In this document: piece by piece, positions 1 to 9,200 of the stretch
How the letters are laid out: the number at the start of each line of letters is the position of its first letter
How positions within the stretch are numbered: the stretch's first letter is position 1
From: Kluyvera ascorbata_C
Lineage (GTDB): Bacteria; Pseudomonadota; Gammaproteobacteria; Enterobacterales; Enterobacteriaceae
NCBI RefSeq assembly: GCF_044197065.1
Contig: NZ_JBIQOI010000002.1
Location: 496,001-560,000, forward strand
DNA: 64,000 bases
Direction: 5' to 3'
Program-made: the position numbers and the translations under genes
The notes under the pieces: generated by a model
Database searches by the model: none
Told to the model about the DNA's origin: nothing
The model's input: only the letters and a program-made list of their open reading frames with translations

Positions 1-2040
1 GGCAGCGATCAAACCAGCCCAGACTCACAGCAGCAGGACTACAGTGTTAAAACCACGACGACCGGTACTAAGCTTCTGCTGATCCCGCGCGATATTCCGC
101 AGTCCGTCAGCGTGGTTAGCCAGCAGCGTATGAAAGATCAGAGTCTGAATTCGATTGGCGAAGTCTTAACCAACACCACCGGCATAACCGCACAAGTGCA
201 GGATAGCGACCGTACCGTGTTCTACTCCCGTGGCTTTTTCGTTAGCAACTATGCCTACGACGATCTGCCAACCTCAATAAGCGAAGTGTGGAACTTTGGT
301 GACACCACCACCGATACCGCGATTTACGACCGTATTGAAGTCGTTCGTGGTGCAACCGGCCTGATGAGCGGCTCTGGTAACCCCTCAGCCTACGTCAATA
401 TGGTGCGCAAACATGCCGACAGCCGCGAGTTCCAGGGCAACGTTTCGGCAAGCTATGGTAGCTGGGACAAGCAGCGTTATGTACTGGATCTACAGGCGCC
501 GCTGGTTGAGTCCGGTAACGTACGTGGGCGCATGATTGCGGGTTATCAGGACAACGACTCCTGGATGGATAACTATCACTATCAGAAAAAATTCCTCTAC
601 GGCGTGGTGGATGCCGACCTGACCGACATGACGACGCTGTCGGTGGGCTACGAGTATCAGGAGAGCAATACCGATGACCCAACCTGGGGCGGGCTACCGA
701 CCTGGTACAGTGACGGTAGCAGAACGCACTACGATCGTAGCGACACCGTTGCGCCAAACTGGGCCTACTCCGATAAAGACAGTAAGAAAGTGTTTGCCAA
801 CTTTACTCAGCGCTTCGACAGCGGCTGGGAAGCCCACATCAACGGCATGCATACCGAAACCAATTTCGATACCAAAATGATGTACATGTACGGGTATCCC
901 GACAAAGATACTGGCGATGGTATGGTGGGCTACGGCGGCTGGAACCGTGGAGAGCGTAAACAGGATGCGGTGGATGCATTCCTGCGCGGTGGCTATGAGC
1001 TGTTTGGTCGTCGCCATGAGCTGATGTTTGGCGGTAGCTTCAGCCGCCAGCGAAACCATTACGATAACTCTATGCCTGCCACCGCGGGTACAATGGTTGA
1101 CGTGGGCAGCTTCAATAACTGGAACAGCAACATTGCCGACCCTCAGTGGACACCGTGGAAACTCTATAGCAAAGACGATATTCGTCAGTCCTCGGCCTAC
1201 ACCTCTACACGTATTTCGCTGGCAGACCCGCTGAACCTGATCCTGGGGGCTCGCTATACCAACTACAACATCCGCTATAATCCAGCTGGCGCACCGTCTA
1301 CCCACCTTGAAAGCACCAAGAGCGACGTAACGCCATACGCAGGACTGGTTTATGACATCAATGACACCTGGTCCGCCTACGCCAGCTACACCACCATTTT
1401 CCAACCTCAGGATAAGCGCGATGCTAACGGTCGCTACCTTGATCCAACCACTGGCAAGAGCTATGAAGCTGGGGTGAAAGCAGATTGGTTTAATACTCGC
1501 CTGACAACCTCACTGGCAGTATTCCGCATTGAACAAGATCATGTGGCAAGCAGCACTTACGATCAGTTGCCAAGCGGCGAGTCTATCTATGAATCGCTGG
1601 ATGGTGTGGTCAGTAAAGGGGTTGAGTTCGAGCTGAACGGCGCGCTGACCGATAACTGGCAATTGACCTTTGGCGCAACCCGCTACGTAGCAGAAGATAA
1701 AGACGGCAAAGCGGTGAGTTCCGATCAGCCTCGTACCACGCTCAAGCTATTCACCCGCTACCAGTTGCCAATGGTTCCTGAGCTGACGGTTGGTGGCGGC
1801 GTTAACTGGCAGAATAAGATCTGGAACAACGTAAGCGACGGTCCGAAAGGTGCCGCCTATATCGAACAGGGCAGCTATGGGTTGGTGAATCTGTTTAGCC
1901 GCTATCAGGTGACCAAACAGTTTGCTCTACAGGCTAACATCAATAACCTGTTTGATAAGAAGTACTACGATTACGTGGGCTCGTACCTGGTCTACGGCGC
2001 GCCAATGAACGTTTCTATCTCGGCAAGCTACGATTTCTGA
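1..2040 (+). CDS. fhuE: TonB-dependent ferric siderophore receptor, FhuE-like (5' truncated)
   Basis: Outer-membrane beta-barrel receptor that imports ferric hydroxamate siderophores (coprogen/rhodotorulic acid type in E. coli FhuE) using TonB energy. The frame is open from base 1, so the signal peptide and TonB box lie outside the window; 679 residues are visible. Plug-domain motifs come first (RDIPQSVSVVSQQRM, then IEVVRGATGLMSGSGNPSA and NMVRKHADSREFQG), followed by barrel repeats and a C-terminal strand ending in Phe, as expected for BAM substrates. It is convergent with ptsG, exactly as fhuE is in E. coli. Regulation (Fur) cannot be judged because the promoter is missing. Substrate is inferred from family and synteny. 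Confidence 0.9.
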   Translation, partial: GSDQTSPDSQQQDYSVKTTTTGTKLLLIPRDIPQSVSVVSQQRMKDQSLNSIGEVLTNTTGITAQVQDSDRTVFYSRGFFVSNYAYDDLPTSISEVWNFGDTTTDTAIYDRIEVVRGATGLMSGSGNPSAYVNMVRKHADSREFQGNVSASYGSWDKQRYVLDLQAPLVESGNVRGRMIAGYQDNDSWMDNYHYQKKFLYGVVDADLTDMTTLSVGYEYQESNTDDPTWGGLPTWYSDGSRTHYDRSDTVAPNWAYSDKDSKKVFANFTQRFDSGWEAHINGMHTETNFDTKMMYMYGYPDKDTGDGMVGYGGWNRGERKQDAVDAFLRGGYELFGRRHELMFGGSFSRQRNHYDNSMPATAGTMVDVGSFNNWNSNIADPQWTPWKLYSKDDIRQSSAYTSTRISLADPLNLILGARYTNYNIRYNPAGAPSTHLESTKSDVTPYAGLVYDINDTWSAYASYTTIFQPQDKRDANGRYLDPTTGKSYEAGVKADWFNTRLTTSLAVFRIEQDHVASSTYDQLPSGESIYESLDGVVSKGVEFELNGALTDNWQLTFGATRYVAEDKDGKAVSSDQPRTTLKLFTRYQLPMVPELTVGGGVNWQNKIWNNVSDGPKGAAYIEQGSYGLVNLFSRYQVTKQFALQANINNLFDKKYYDYVGSYLVYGAPMNVSISASYDF

Positions 2041-2050
2041 TACTGATGTT

Positions 2051-2126
2051 TCCCGGGGTCGGCGGATGCACGCCTCGCCCGGGCTACATAGAACCTGTAG
2101 CCCGGCCAAGCGAAGCGCCGCCGGGA
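2051..2126. repeat. REP/BIME palindrome, GTAGCCCGG family
   Basis: Paired inverted motifs CCCGGGCTAC and GTAGCCCGGCCAAGCGAAGC between fhuE and ptsG. The same family recurs at 21729-21789, 35915-36060 (mixed with the other family) and 55393-55466. Likely 3'-end mRNA stabiliser or gyrase/IHF-associated BIME. Confidence 0.8.
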
Positions 2127-2147
2127 TTGACTCCCATCTCACAGACA

Positions 2148-2174
2148 TAAAAAAGGCAGCCATTCGGCTGCCTT
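2148..2174 (-). terminator. Intrinsic terminator of ptsG
   Basis: On the minus strand AAGGCAGCC-gaat-GGCTGCCTT is followed by a run of T residues. It lies 32 bp past the ptsG stop. The plus strand has no good U-tract, so it mainly serves ptsG. Confidence 0.85.
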
Positions 2175-2205
2175 AGTCTCCCCAATTTTACGACCTCGTA
2201 ATCAA

Positions 2206-3639
2206 TCAGTGATTACGAATATAGTCGTCCATCTCGGTTTTCAGGTTATCGGATTTAGTACCGAAAATCGCCTGAACGCCGGAACCTGCAACGACCACGC
2301 CGGCAGCGCCCAGTTTTTTCAGGCCAGCCTGATCAACTTTCGCTACGTCGGCCACGCTCACGCGCAGACGGGTGATACATGCATCAAGGTTCGTGATGTT
2401 TTCTTTACCGCCGAAGGCTGCAATCAGCGCCGGAGCCATCTCACTGGTTGCGGTTGCTTTGGTGTCTTCAGTGTTATCTTCACGACCTGGGGTTTTCAGG
2501 TCCAGTGCTTTAATCAGCACGCGGAAGACAACGTAGTAGACGATCGCATAGCAAATACCGACGATTGGGAACAGCCACAGTTTGCTGCTGTTACCGGACA
2601 GTACGATAAAGTCAATCAGGCCGTGAGAGAAGGAAGTGCCGTCACGCATACCCAGCAGGATACAGATCGGGAACGCCAGACCAGCCAGAATCGCGTGGAT
2701 GATGTACAGGATCGGCGCAACGAACATGAAGGAGAACTCGATCGGCTCGGTAATACCGGTCAGGAACGAGGTCAGCGCTGCGGAGATCATGATACCGCCC
2801 ACTTTTGCACGGTTCTCTGGCTTAGCAGAGTGCCAGATGGCAATCGCAGCAGCCGGCAGGCCGTACATTTTGAACAGGAAGCCGCCGGACAGTTTGCCCG
2901 CAGTCGGGTCGCCTGCCATGTAGCGAGGGATATCACCGTGGAATACCTGACCTGCGGCGTTGGTGTATTCACCAATCTGCATCTGGAATGGAACGTTCCA
3001 GATGTGGTGCAGACCGAACGGCACCAGGCAGCGCTCGATGAAGCCGTAGATACCAAACGCGACAACCGGGTTCTGGTAAGCAGCCCACTGAGAGAAGGTC
3101 TGGATAGCAGTACCGATTGGCGGCCAGATGAAGGACAGGATCACGCCGGTAAAGATAGCGGCCAGACCTGAGATGATCGGAACAAAGCGCTTGCCCGCAA
3201 AGAAGCCCAGATATTCTGGCAGCTTGATGCGGTAGAAGCGGTTGAACATGTATGCAGCAATTGCACCGGAGATAATACCGCCGAGAACACCGGTATCAGC
3301 CAGGTGTTTAGCGGTGATTTCTTCAGCCGGTAAGTGCAGCACCAGTGGCGCAACCACAGCCATGGTTTTCACCATGATGCCATAAGCGACGACTGAGGCG
3401 AGTGCGGATACGCCATCGTTATTGGTGAAGCCTAATGCCACACCGATAGCGAAGATAAGCGGCATGTTAGCAAAAACAGAACCGCCTGCTTCTGCCATAA
3501 CATGAGAAACGACGGCTGGCAGCCAGCTGAAGTTTGCGGAACCGACGCCCAGCAGGATACCTGCGATAGGCAGCACGGAAACCGGCAGCATCAGCGATTT
3601 ACCGACCTTCTGCAGGTTAGCAAATGCATTCTTAAACAT
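2206..3639 (-). CDS. ptsG: PTS glucose-specific permease EIICB(Glc)
   Basis: Inner-membrane glucose transporter that phosphorylates glucose during uptake, taking phosphate from EIIA(Glc). It has 477 residues, identical in length to E. coli PtsG. The multi-span EIIC domain fills roughly residues 1-385, with the sugar-site signature GITEPIEFSFMF. A linker (DLKTPGREDNTEDTKATAT) leads to the EIIB domain, where the phosphorylated cysteine lies in NLDACITRLRVSV. The start is fixed by the conserved leader (ATG at 3639 just after an SgrS-type pairing region). Expression is predicted to answer to Mlc, CRP and SgrS, since all three sites are visible upstream. Confidence 0.98.
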   Translation of the reverse strand: MFKNAFANLQKVGKSLMLPVSVLPIAGILLGVGSANFSWLPAVVSHVMAEAGGSVFANMPLIFAIGVALGFTNNDGVSALASVVAYGIMVKTMAVVAPLVLHLPAEEITAKHLADTGVLGGIISGAIAAYMFNRFYRIKLPEYLGFFAGKRFVPIISGLAAIFTGVILSFIWPPIGTAIQTFSQWAAYQNPVVAFGIYGFIERCLVPFGLHHIWNVPFQMQIGEYTNAAGQVFHGDIPRYMAGDPTAGKLSGGFLFKMYGLPAAAIAIWHSAKPENRAKVGGIMISAALTSFLTGITEPIEFSFMFVAPILYIIHAILAGLAFPICILLGMRDGTSFSHGLIDFIVLSGNSSKLWLFPIVGICYAIVYYVVFRVLIKALDLKTPGREDNTEDTKATATSEMAPALIAAFGGKENITNLDACITRLRVSVADVAKVDQAGLKKLGAAGVVVAGSGVQAIFGTKSDNLKTEMDDYIRNH

Positions 3640-3644
3640 AATTA

Positions 3645-3659
3645 GGAGTGCTCCTGAGT
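3645..3659 (-). promoter_or_regulatory. SgrS small-RNA pairing site in the ptsG leader
   Basis: Minus-strand ACTCAGGAGCACTCC, five bases before the ptsG ATG, matches the E. coli ptsG segment that pairs with SgrS and contains the ribosome-binding site. The SgrS gene itself is not in this window. Confidence 0.8.
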
Positions 3660-3758
3660 ATTTGTACTTTTGTTATACACGTTGTGTATATCTACGTTTT
3701 CACGCATTGGTGAGAGGGGAGAGACTCACCAGGGACAGGACATCTAAGTGCCCTTTTT

Positions 3759-3779
3759 ATTTATTACACAGAGTAAAAT
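3759..3779 (-). promoter_or_regulatory. Mlc operator of ptsG
   Basis: Minus-strand TTTTACTCTGTGTAATAAA matches the Mlc-binding site in the E. coli ptsG promoter. A weaker related stretch lies at 3846-3861. Mlc represses ptsG in the absence of glucose. Confidence 0.75.
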
Positions 3780-3796
3780 AATTCACTCCGTTTTTG

Positions 3797-3812
3797 TTTG
3801 ACGGCTATCACG
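3797..3812 (-). promoter_or_regulatory. CRP site of ptsG
   Basis: Minus-strand CGTGATAGCCGTCAAA agrees with the CRP consensus half-site TGTGA-N6-TCACA and with the E. coli ptsG CRP site. The 319-bp gap 3640-3958 otherwise contains only this promoter and leader region. Confidence 0.7.
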
Positions 3813-3958
3813 TTTCAAAGAGCTATGGCGCGAAATCTTAATCTTCTTTACACAAAAAGTGTCTTTATGTTTCAGAAATAACATTCACCGCCACTTTTAT
3901 GGCGGTGAACTGTACTCGCTTTAACCATTAATTACGAGCAATAAAATAAGCTAAGAAA

Positions 3959-4753
3959 TCAGGCAGATTGCAGGCGGGAAGGCTCGATGTGGAAAAGGGT
4001 CGCAAAGTTATCGGTCGTCTGCTGGGCAAGCTGTTCAAGGCTTACGCCCTTAAGCACAGCCATGTATTCAGCGACGTCTCGCACCATCGCCGGCTGGTTC
4101 TCTTTGCCACGATGCGGAACCGGAGCCAGGTACGGTGAATCGGTTTCGACCAGCAGCCTGTCCAGCGGCACGTAGCGTGCAGCATCGCGCAGCTGCTCCG
4201 CATTACGGAAAGTGACAATGCCGGAAAACGAGATATAGAAGCCCATATCCAGTAGCTTACCCGCCGTCTCTCTATCTTCAGTGAAACAGTGTAGTACACC
4301 GCCGCAATCCGTCACTTTTTCTTCCTGCAGGATAGCCAGGGTATCAGCACGCGCGTCGCGGGTGTGAACGATAACCGGTTTGTTCAGCTCGCGGCCAATC
4401 TGGATGTGCTGGCGGAACGAGAGCTGCTGCTGCGCTTTCGTCTCCGGCGTATAGAAATAGTCCAGCCCCGTTTCGCCCATGGCGACAACGCCCTCTTCCG
4501 CCGCCAGACGGCGCAGTTCTTCTACGTCGTACGGCTCATCCTGGTTCAGCGGATGAACGCCGCAGGAGAAGACCACTTCCGGGCGGTTGCCCACCAGCTC
4601 ACGCATGCTGCGATAACCCGGTATGGTGGTGGCAACCGCAAGGGCAAAACGGACGTCGCGCGCGGCGGCTTTCGCCATCACATCGTCAACGTCTTTGTGC
4701 AGGGATTCATAGTTAAGGCCATCAAGATGGCAGTGCGAGTCGACTAAAAACAT
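3959..4753 (-). CDS. ycfH: TatD-family metal-dependent hydrolase YcfH
   Basis: Predicted metal-dependent nuclease/hydrolase with a TIM-barrel amidohydrolase fold (264 residues; E. coli YcfH has 265). Metal and catalytic motifs are in family order: SHCHLD near the N-terminus, GETGLDYFY, HTRDA, HCFTE and TDSPYLAP. The start at 4753 (MFLVDSHCHLD) is chosen over an upstream ATG because it matches the family N-terminus and has an AAGAGAG ribosome site. It is the last gene of the pabC-mltG-tmk-holB-ycfH operon, 10 bp after holB. Its physiological substrate is not established; TatD relatives act as DNA exonucleases. Confidence 0.93.
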   Translation of the reverse strand: MFLVDSHCHLDGLNYESLHKDVDDVMAKAAARDVRFALAVATTIPGYRSMRELVGNRPEVVFSCGVHPLNQDEPYDVEELRRLAAEEGVVAMGETGLDYFYTPETKAQQQLSFRQHIQIGRELNKPVIVHTRDARADTLAILQEEKVTDCGGVLHCFTEDRETAGKLLDMGFYISFSGIVTFRNAEQLRDAARYVPLDRLLVETDSPYLAPVPHRGKENQPAMVRDVAEYMAVLKGVSLEQLAQQTTDNFATLFHIEPSRLQSA

Positions 4754-4763
4754 GGTGTCTCTC

Positions 4764-5768
4764 TTAGAGGTGGGATACTGGCAGTACCGCACCAGGTTGC
4801 AAATACTGTTCCCAGCGCAGCAGGCGCTCGGTGAGGATCAATTCTCGGTTCAGCCCGGTGACGCTCAGCAGCTGCTCACGGCAGGTGCAGGCATCGGCGG
4901 CAATCGTCTGCAGGCGCGATGCCGACAGCGCGTTTGCCAGCTGATTCACCAGGTCGATGCTATCGGCATTGGTCAGACGCGTGATCCGCTGCTGATGCTT
5001 CAGGGCATCCAGCAGCAGCGACGAGAACCAGTGCAGGCGCGCCACGGCTGAATCATGGTTCAGCGACGGTAAAAGCGCCAGCCAGTCACCGCTAATTAAG
5101 GTAGCGCTCAGCGCCTGACAGAGTTTTTCGCGCGCCCCCCAGGTATCCGCCGCCAGCAGTTCCAGCGCGGCGGCAGGGGCGTGGTCACACAGGCGCAGCG
5201 CGGTTAACAACATTTCACGCGGCTGGCTGGTTTCGCGCTCGAGCCAAGCCAGCGCATAGGCTTCGCTCGGCGGTGCCAGATGGTAGAAACGGCAACGGCT
5301 GCGCAGCGTAGCCAGCAGGCGCGCAGGCTCTTCACAGGCGAGGAAGAACCAGGTATTTTTCGGCGGCTCTTCCAGCGTTTTTAACAGCGCATTCGCCGCC
5401 GCTTCGGTGAGCAGTGCCGCATCGGCAATCCACACCACTTTCGCCCCGCCAAGACGTGAATGCTCATACAGCTTTTCGCTGGTTTCACGCACTGCATCAA
5501 TACCCAGCGTGCTTTTGCCTTTTTCCGGCTGTAGCACGTAGTAGTCCGGGTGCGTCCCCGCCTGCATCAGCTGGCAGCTATGACACTGACCGCAGCTTTT
5601 ATGACCGTCGGGATTCTGGCACATCAGAAAGCGAGTGATGGCATAGGCCAGTGAGTCGGCCCCCATTCCGCCGCGCGCCTGAATCAGCAGCGCGTGGTGA
5701 CCGCGTCCAGCCTGATAGCTTGCCACAAGCTGCTCAAACGGTGGGCGCAACCACGGATACCATTTCAT
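4764..5768 (-). CDS. holB: DNA polymerase III delta-prime subunit
   Basis: Clamp-loader subunit that works with gamma/tau and delta to load the beta sliding clamp. It has 334 residues, the E. coli length. The AAA-type domain begins with LIQARGGMGADS, a degenerate P-loop as is normal for the non-ATP-binding delta-prime. A zinc-binding module follows (CQNPDGHKSCGQCHSC), then EEPPKNTWFFL of the sensor region and a helical C-terminal collar domain. The start overlaps the end of tmk by 4 bp (ATGA), which points to translational coupling. Confidence 0.97.
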   Translation of the reverse strand: MKWYPWLRPPFEQLVASYQAGRGHHALLIQARGGMGADSLAYAITRFLMCQNPDGHKSCGQCHSCQLMQAGTHPDYYVLQPEKGKSTLGIDAVRETSEKLYEHSRLGGAKVVWIADAALLTEAAANALLKTLEEPPKNTWFFLACEEPARLLATLRSRCRFYHLAPPSEAYALAWLERETSQPREMLLTALRLCDHAPAAALELLAADTWGAREKLCQALSATLISGDWLALLPSLNHDSAVARLHWFSSLLLDALKHQQRITRLTNADSIDLVNQLANALSASRLQTIAADACTCREQLLSVTGLNRELILTERLLRWEQYLQPGAVLPVSHL

Positions 5769-6406
5769 GCCTGCTGCTCCGTAAACCAGGCGGTCACCGC
5801 GGCGCGGATATCGCTCATCACTTTTTCCAGCGGCTGGGTGGCATCAACGGTAATGATGCTGCTATCTTCCGCCGCCAGCTCAAGGTAGCGCGCGCGGGTG
5901 CGGTTGAAGAAATTCAATGATTCCTGCTCAATCCGGTCAAGGTCGCCGCGCGCACGGGCGCGTTTGAGGCCCACTTCCGGCGTCACATCGAGATAAAGGG
6001 TCAGATTCGGATGGAAATCGCCCAGCACGGCATCGCGCAGCGTCGCCAGCATCTTTCTGTCGATACCGCGTCCGCCGCCCTGATAGGCCTGAGTGGACAG
6101 GTCGTGGCGGTCGCCAATAACCCATTTTCCGCTCGCCAGCGCCGGTTTGATAACCGAGTCAACTAGCTGCACGCGGGCAGCGTAGAACATCAGCACTTCT
6201 GCTTTATCGGTAATCACTTCGTCGCCGACCGATTTGATGTCCAACACCAGGCTGCGCAGTTTTTCTGCCAGCACGGTGCCGCCCGGTTCACGGGTAAACA
6301 GCAGGTCGTTTACGCCGAGGTCGCGAAGCGTTTCGACAACCACGTCGCGCGCGGTGGTTTTGCCCGCGCCTTCAAGTCCTTCAATGACGATGTAATTACT
6401 GCGCAT
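5765..6406 (-). CDS. tmk: Thymidylate kinase
   Basis: Phosphorylates dTMP to dTDP with ATP, an essential step toward dTTP. It has 213 residues. The P-loop is EGLEGAGKTTA, the substrate DR motif is GDRHDLSTQAYQGG, and the LID region (KRARARGDLDRIEQES) carries the basic residues typical of the enterobacterial type II enzyme. The start overlaps the mltG end by 11 bp and the end overlaps holB by 4 bp, so the three genes are tightly coupled. Confidence 0.97.
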   Translation of the reverse strand: MRSNYIVIEGLEGAGKTTARDVVVETLRDLGVNDLLFTREPGGTVLAEKLRSLVLDIKSVGDEVITDKAEVLMFYAARVQLVDSVIKPALASGKWVIGDRHDLSTQAYQGGGRGIDRKMLATLRDAVLGDFHPNLTLYLDVTPEVGLKRARARGDLDRIEQESLNFFNRTRARYLELAAEDSSIITVDATQPLEKVMSDIRAAVTAWFTEQQA

Positions 6407-7418
6407 TTTTATCCTTTAGCACTTTCAGGTAATCCTGTACCGAGCGGTTATGGCTCGCAAGATTGGTATTAAACGTATGCCCGCCTTTACCGTCAGCCAC
6501 AAAATAGAGGTACGGCGTTTTGGCCGGATGCGCGGCGGCATTCAGCGAGGCTTCGCCCGGGCTGGCAATAGCGCCCGGCGGCAGGCCAGAAATCGTGTAG
6601 GTATTATACGCGGTTGGGGTCTCAAGATCCTTACGGGAAAGCTTTCCATCGTAGCTCTCACCCATGCCATAGATGACGGTCGGATCGGTTTGCAGACGCA
6701 TACCAATGCGCAGGCGGTTGATAAACACCGACGCTACGCGATCGCGCTCTTCAGGCACCGCGGTCTCTTTCTCAATGATAGAGGCCATCGTCACCAGCTG
6801 ATTTTTGTCGCTGTACGGCAGGTTATCCGCTCGGCCTTCCCAGACTTTATCAACCTGCGCGACCATTTTCTGGTGCGCGCGCTTGAGGATAGCCACATCG
6901 CTGGTGTTGGCGGTGTACATCCAGGTGTCAGGCCAGAACCAACCTTCAACCCATTCCGGATTGTCGAACTTCAGCGCTTCGGCCACCGTGGCGTATTTGT
7001 CATCGCTCAACGTGTGTTTGATGTACGGTGCTTCACGCAGCTGTTTGAGGTAATCGCTAAGACGCATACCTTCCACAAAGCGCAGTGGGAACTGCGCCTC
7101 TTTGCCGCTGCCCAGCAGTTGCAGCATTTCACGCACAGTCATCTGCGGCGTTAAGCGATAGGTACCGGCCTTAAAGTGGGAAAGTTCAGGTTCAAGACGC
7201 AGCAGCCACTGGAATACCCGCGGGCGGTTGAGCACTTTCTCCGCATAGAGCTGGTCGCCGAGCGCCAGTCTTCCGGTGCCGGTTTTAAGCGTGAAGATCA
7301 TCTCTTCTTTAATCAGGAGCGTACTGCTGGCGAGCTGTCGCACTTTCCACACGCCGACGCCGGCGGCAATGCCGAGGATAACCAACAGTAACAAAACTAC
7401 GCGTAACATTTTCTTCAT
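6396..7418 (-). CDS. mltG: Endolytic murein transglycosylase
   Basis: Inner-membrane lytic transglycosylase that cuts nascent glycan strands and sets their length (formerly YceG). It has 340 residues from the chosen ATG at 7418. One N-terminal membrane anchor (about residues 4-24, MLRVVLLLLVILGIAAGVGV) is followed by a LysM-like subdomain and the YceG catalytic domain, where the glutamate of ASIIEKETA is the predicted catalytic residue. An upstream in-frame ATG at 7436 would overlap pabC; 7418 is preferred because it matches the E. coli start and lies 1 bp after the pabC stop. Confidence 0.95.
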   Translation of the reverse strand: MKKMLRVVLLLLVILGIAAGVGVWKVRQLASSTLLIKEEMIFTLKTGTGRLALGDQLYAEKVLNRPRVFQWLLRLEPELSHFKAGTYRLTPQMTVREMLQLLGSGKEAQFPLRFVEGMRLSDYLKQLREAPYIKHTLSDDKYATVAEALKFDNPEWVEGWFWPDTWMYTANTSDVAILKRAHQKMVAQVDKVWEGRADNLPYSDKNQLVTMASIIEKETAVPEERDRVASVFINRLRIGMRLQTDPTVIYGMGESYDGKLSRKDLETPTAYNTYTISGLPPGAIASPGEASLNAAAHPAKTPYLYFVADGKGGHTFNTNLASHNRSVQDYLKVLKDKNAQ

Positions 7419-7419
7419 G

Positions 7420-8229
7420 CTAATCAGGCGACTCACAAAGTGGGACTAAATATCGGTAAAGTTCGCGGGCAGACCACTGCTGCTCCGCATAGCGCTGAAC
7501 GGGGATAACGGGCATTAACGCGTTACAGATGAGTACTTCATCCGCCTGCGCTAACGCCGTCAGCGGCGCATTGACTTCGACAACACGAAACGGCGAGTGT
7601 GCCAGTTGGGCAAGAATAAATTGCCGCATAATGCCGTCCACCCCGGCCTGATCAAGCCGCGGCGTATAAACATCCTGCCCGCAGCGCCAGAACAGATTAG
7701 CGGCACAGCATTCCGTAAGCCACCCGTCGCTGTCAAGGACAAGGGCTTCATCGGCGTCTGTCTGCTCAAGATGAGACCGGATCAGTACCTGCTCAAGGCG
7801 ATTCAAGTGTTTGAGCCCGGCAAGCATAGGATTACGACCCAGACGCACAGGGCTTAGCGCCAGCGTAATGCCGCGTTCTCGCCAATGGTGATAATGCACC
7901 GGAAAAGCGGAGACAGAAAGCATACGCGTAGGCTGCTGGCAGCCAGCGGCACTATAACCGCGGCCACCCGCACCACGAGTGATCATGACTTTAAGCACCC
8001 CGTCCTGATGCGATTGTGCCAGGCGCTGCATCTCTTCCGTCAGCACAGTCCACTCAGTAAAAGGAATAGCCAGACGAGCGCAGGATTGCTCAAGACGAGA
8101 AAGGTGACGGGGAAATAATGCAATTTTACCGGCTACAATGCGCGCAGTGGTGAAACAACCATCACCAAATTGTATGCCTCGGTCATTGGCGGCTACCCGC
8201 TCAGACGACGCGCCATTAATCAGATACAT
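7420..8229 (-). CDS. pabC: Aminodeoxychorismate lyase
   Basis: PLP enzyme that converts 4-amino-4-deoxychorismate to p-aminobenzoate and pyruvate in folate synthesis. It has 269 residues, the E. coli length, and belongs to the fold-type IV aminotransferase family. The lysine in GLKHLNRLEQ is the expected Schiff-base residue, and EALVLDSDGWLTECCAANLFW is shared with relatives. In E. coli pabC follows fabF directly; here a 6.4-kb fimbrial operon in the opposite orientation separates them, so pabC must have its own promoter in 8230-8618 or nearby. Confidence 0.96.
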   Translation of the reverse strand: MYLINGASSERVAANDRGIQFGDGCFTTARIVAGKIALFPRHLSRLEQSCARLAIPFTEWTVLTEEMQRLAQSHQDGVLKVMITRGAGGRGYSAAGCQQPTRMLSVSAFPVHYHHWRERGITLALSPVRLGRNPMLAGLKHLNRLEQVLIRSHLEQTDADEALVLDSDGWLTECCAANLFWRCGQDVYTPRLDQAGVDGIMRQFILAQLAHSPFRVVEVNAPLTALAQADEVLICNALMPVIPVQRYAEQQWSARELYRYLVPLCESPD

Positions 8230-8618
8230 TCACCCTCCAGATTTTAGTTTGCCAGAGTGTCAGGTGAACGTCCTGCCCGCAAGTTTTTTTGCCCGTTAAA
8301 GCCGGGTTTTACCTAATTGCCATCAAGTTACATCAACAAAATAAATATAAATCGCACTTATAGTTTTATCGATTAATCCAAATGACATTTTCCATATAAA
8401 TATTTAGAGAAAATTAACACCACCTTAAGATATTATTCATGGTCGCGGGCGTAACATTTATACATAATATCGTCATGTTCGCCGTATATTATCCATACGT
8501 CCAACATACTATTAAACACAAGCGTAATCACATTCTACTCTCCAACAACTCAAAGTCATCTATTACTTGATGATTTTGATGAATACTGCTGTAAAACTGA
8601 TAAAAAGGAACTGACGTA
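8230..8618. promoter_or_regulatory. A+T-rich divergent control region between pabC and the fimbrial operon
   Basis: Gap of 389 bp with no open frame of note, strongly A+T-rich compared with its flanks. It must hold the promoter for pabC (leftward) and for the pilin gene (rightward, ribosome site AAAAAGGAACTG at about 8602). I see no pair of long inverted repeats of the fimS kind and no recombinase gene, so there is no evidence for an invertible switch. Exact promoter positions are not assigned. Confidence 0.6.
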
Positions 8619-9161
8619 ATGAAAGGAAAATTGGCTACAATTGCATTCTGTACCACAATGGGAATCGCCTCTACCGTAATGGCACAGGATGGTCAGGTTA
8701 ATTTTACAGGCAAAATTATTGAAGCAGGCTGTCAGGTTGACAGCACCGTCGCCAATCCGCAGACCGTAAAACTGGGTGAAGTCGCCAAAACCGCATTTGC
8801 TGGTGAAGGTGATACTGCCGCCACAACCGCATTCACGCTGGTGCTGAGCGGCTGCCCTGATGAACTGCTGGGCAAACCGGTTTCCGTTAAGTATGACGGC
8901 ACACCAGACACCATCAACAATGACTACCTGCAGCTCACCAGCTATGGTACAGCAGGCATCGCTACTGGCGTTGCTATCCAGCTGTTAAATGCCGATGGTT
9001 CTGAGCTGCCGCTGGGTGTGGCATCTAACGCCGTCACCATCAACGCGGATAAAGCCGAATCAACCAACCTTGATTTCTTCGCCCGTTACATCGCCACCGA
9101 AGCTTCCGTTGGCGCGGGTACGGCAGATAGCTCCGCTAACTTTACCCTGACCTACAACTAA
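8619..9161 (+). CDS. Type 1-like fimbrial major subunit (FimA family)
   Basis: Exported pilin of 180 residues. The signal peptide ends at about VMAQDG (cleavage after residue 22). The mature protein has the pilin pattern VNFTGKIIEAGCQVDS with Cys38, a second Cys79 in LVLSGCPDE forming the expected disulfide, and a C-terminal donor-accepting strand ending FTLTYN. As the first gene of the operon, followed by a terminator-like hairpin, it is most likely the abundant shaft subunit. The next gene encodes its chaperone. The specific fimbrial type is not recognised, so no symbol is given. Confidence 0.93.
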   Translation: MKGKLATIAFCTTMGIASTVMAQDGQVNFTGKIIEAGCQVDSTVANPQTVKLGEVAKTAFAGEGDTAATTAFTLVLSGCPDELLGKPVSVKYDGTPDTINNDYLQLTSYGTAGIATGVAIQLLNADGSELPLGVASNAVTINADKAESTNLDFFARYIATEASVGAGTADSSANFTLTYN

Positions 9162-9200
9162 TTCCTCCGCACGTTTTTATTTCCGTGCAATTGGATATTT

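Noticed and set aside
694..1404. Minus-strand open frame of 236 codons within the fhuE-like gene
   Set aside because: Shadow of the receptor gene. The sense frame has continuous TonB-receptor homology.
8230..8618. Phase-variable invertible fimbrial promoter
   Set aside because: No pair of long inverted repeats and no FimB/FimE-type recombinase gene were found. Short chance repeats such as TCATC/GATGA near 8558 are not enough.
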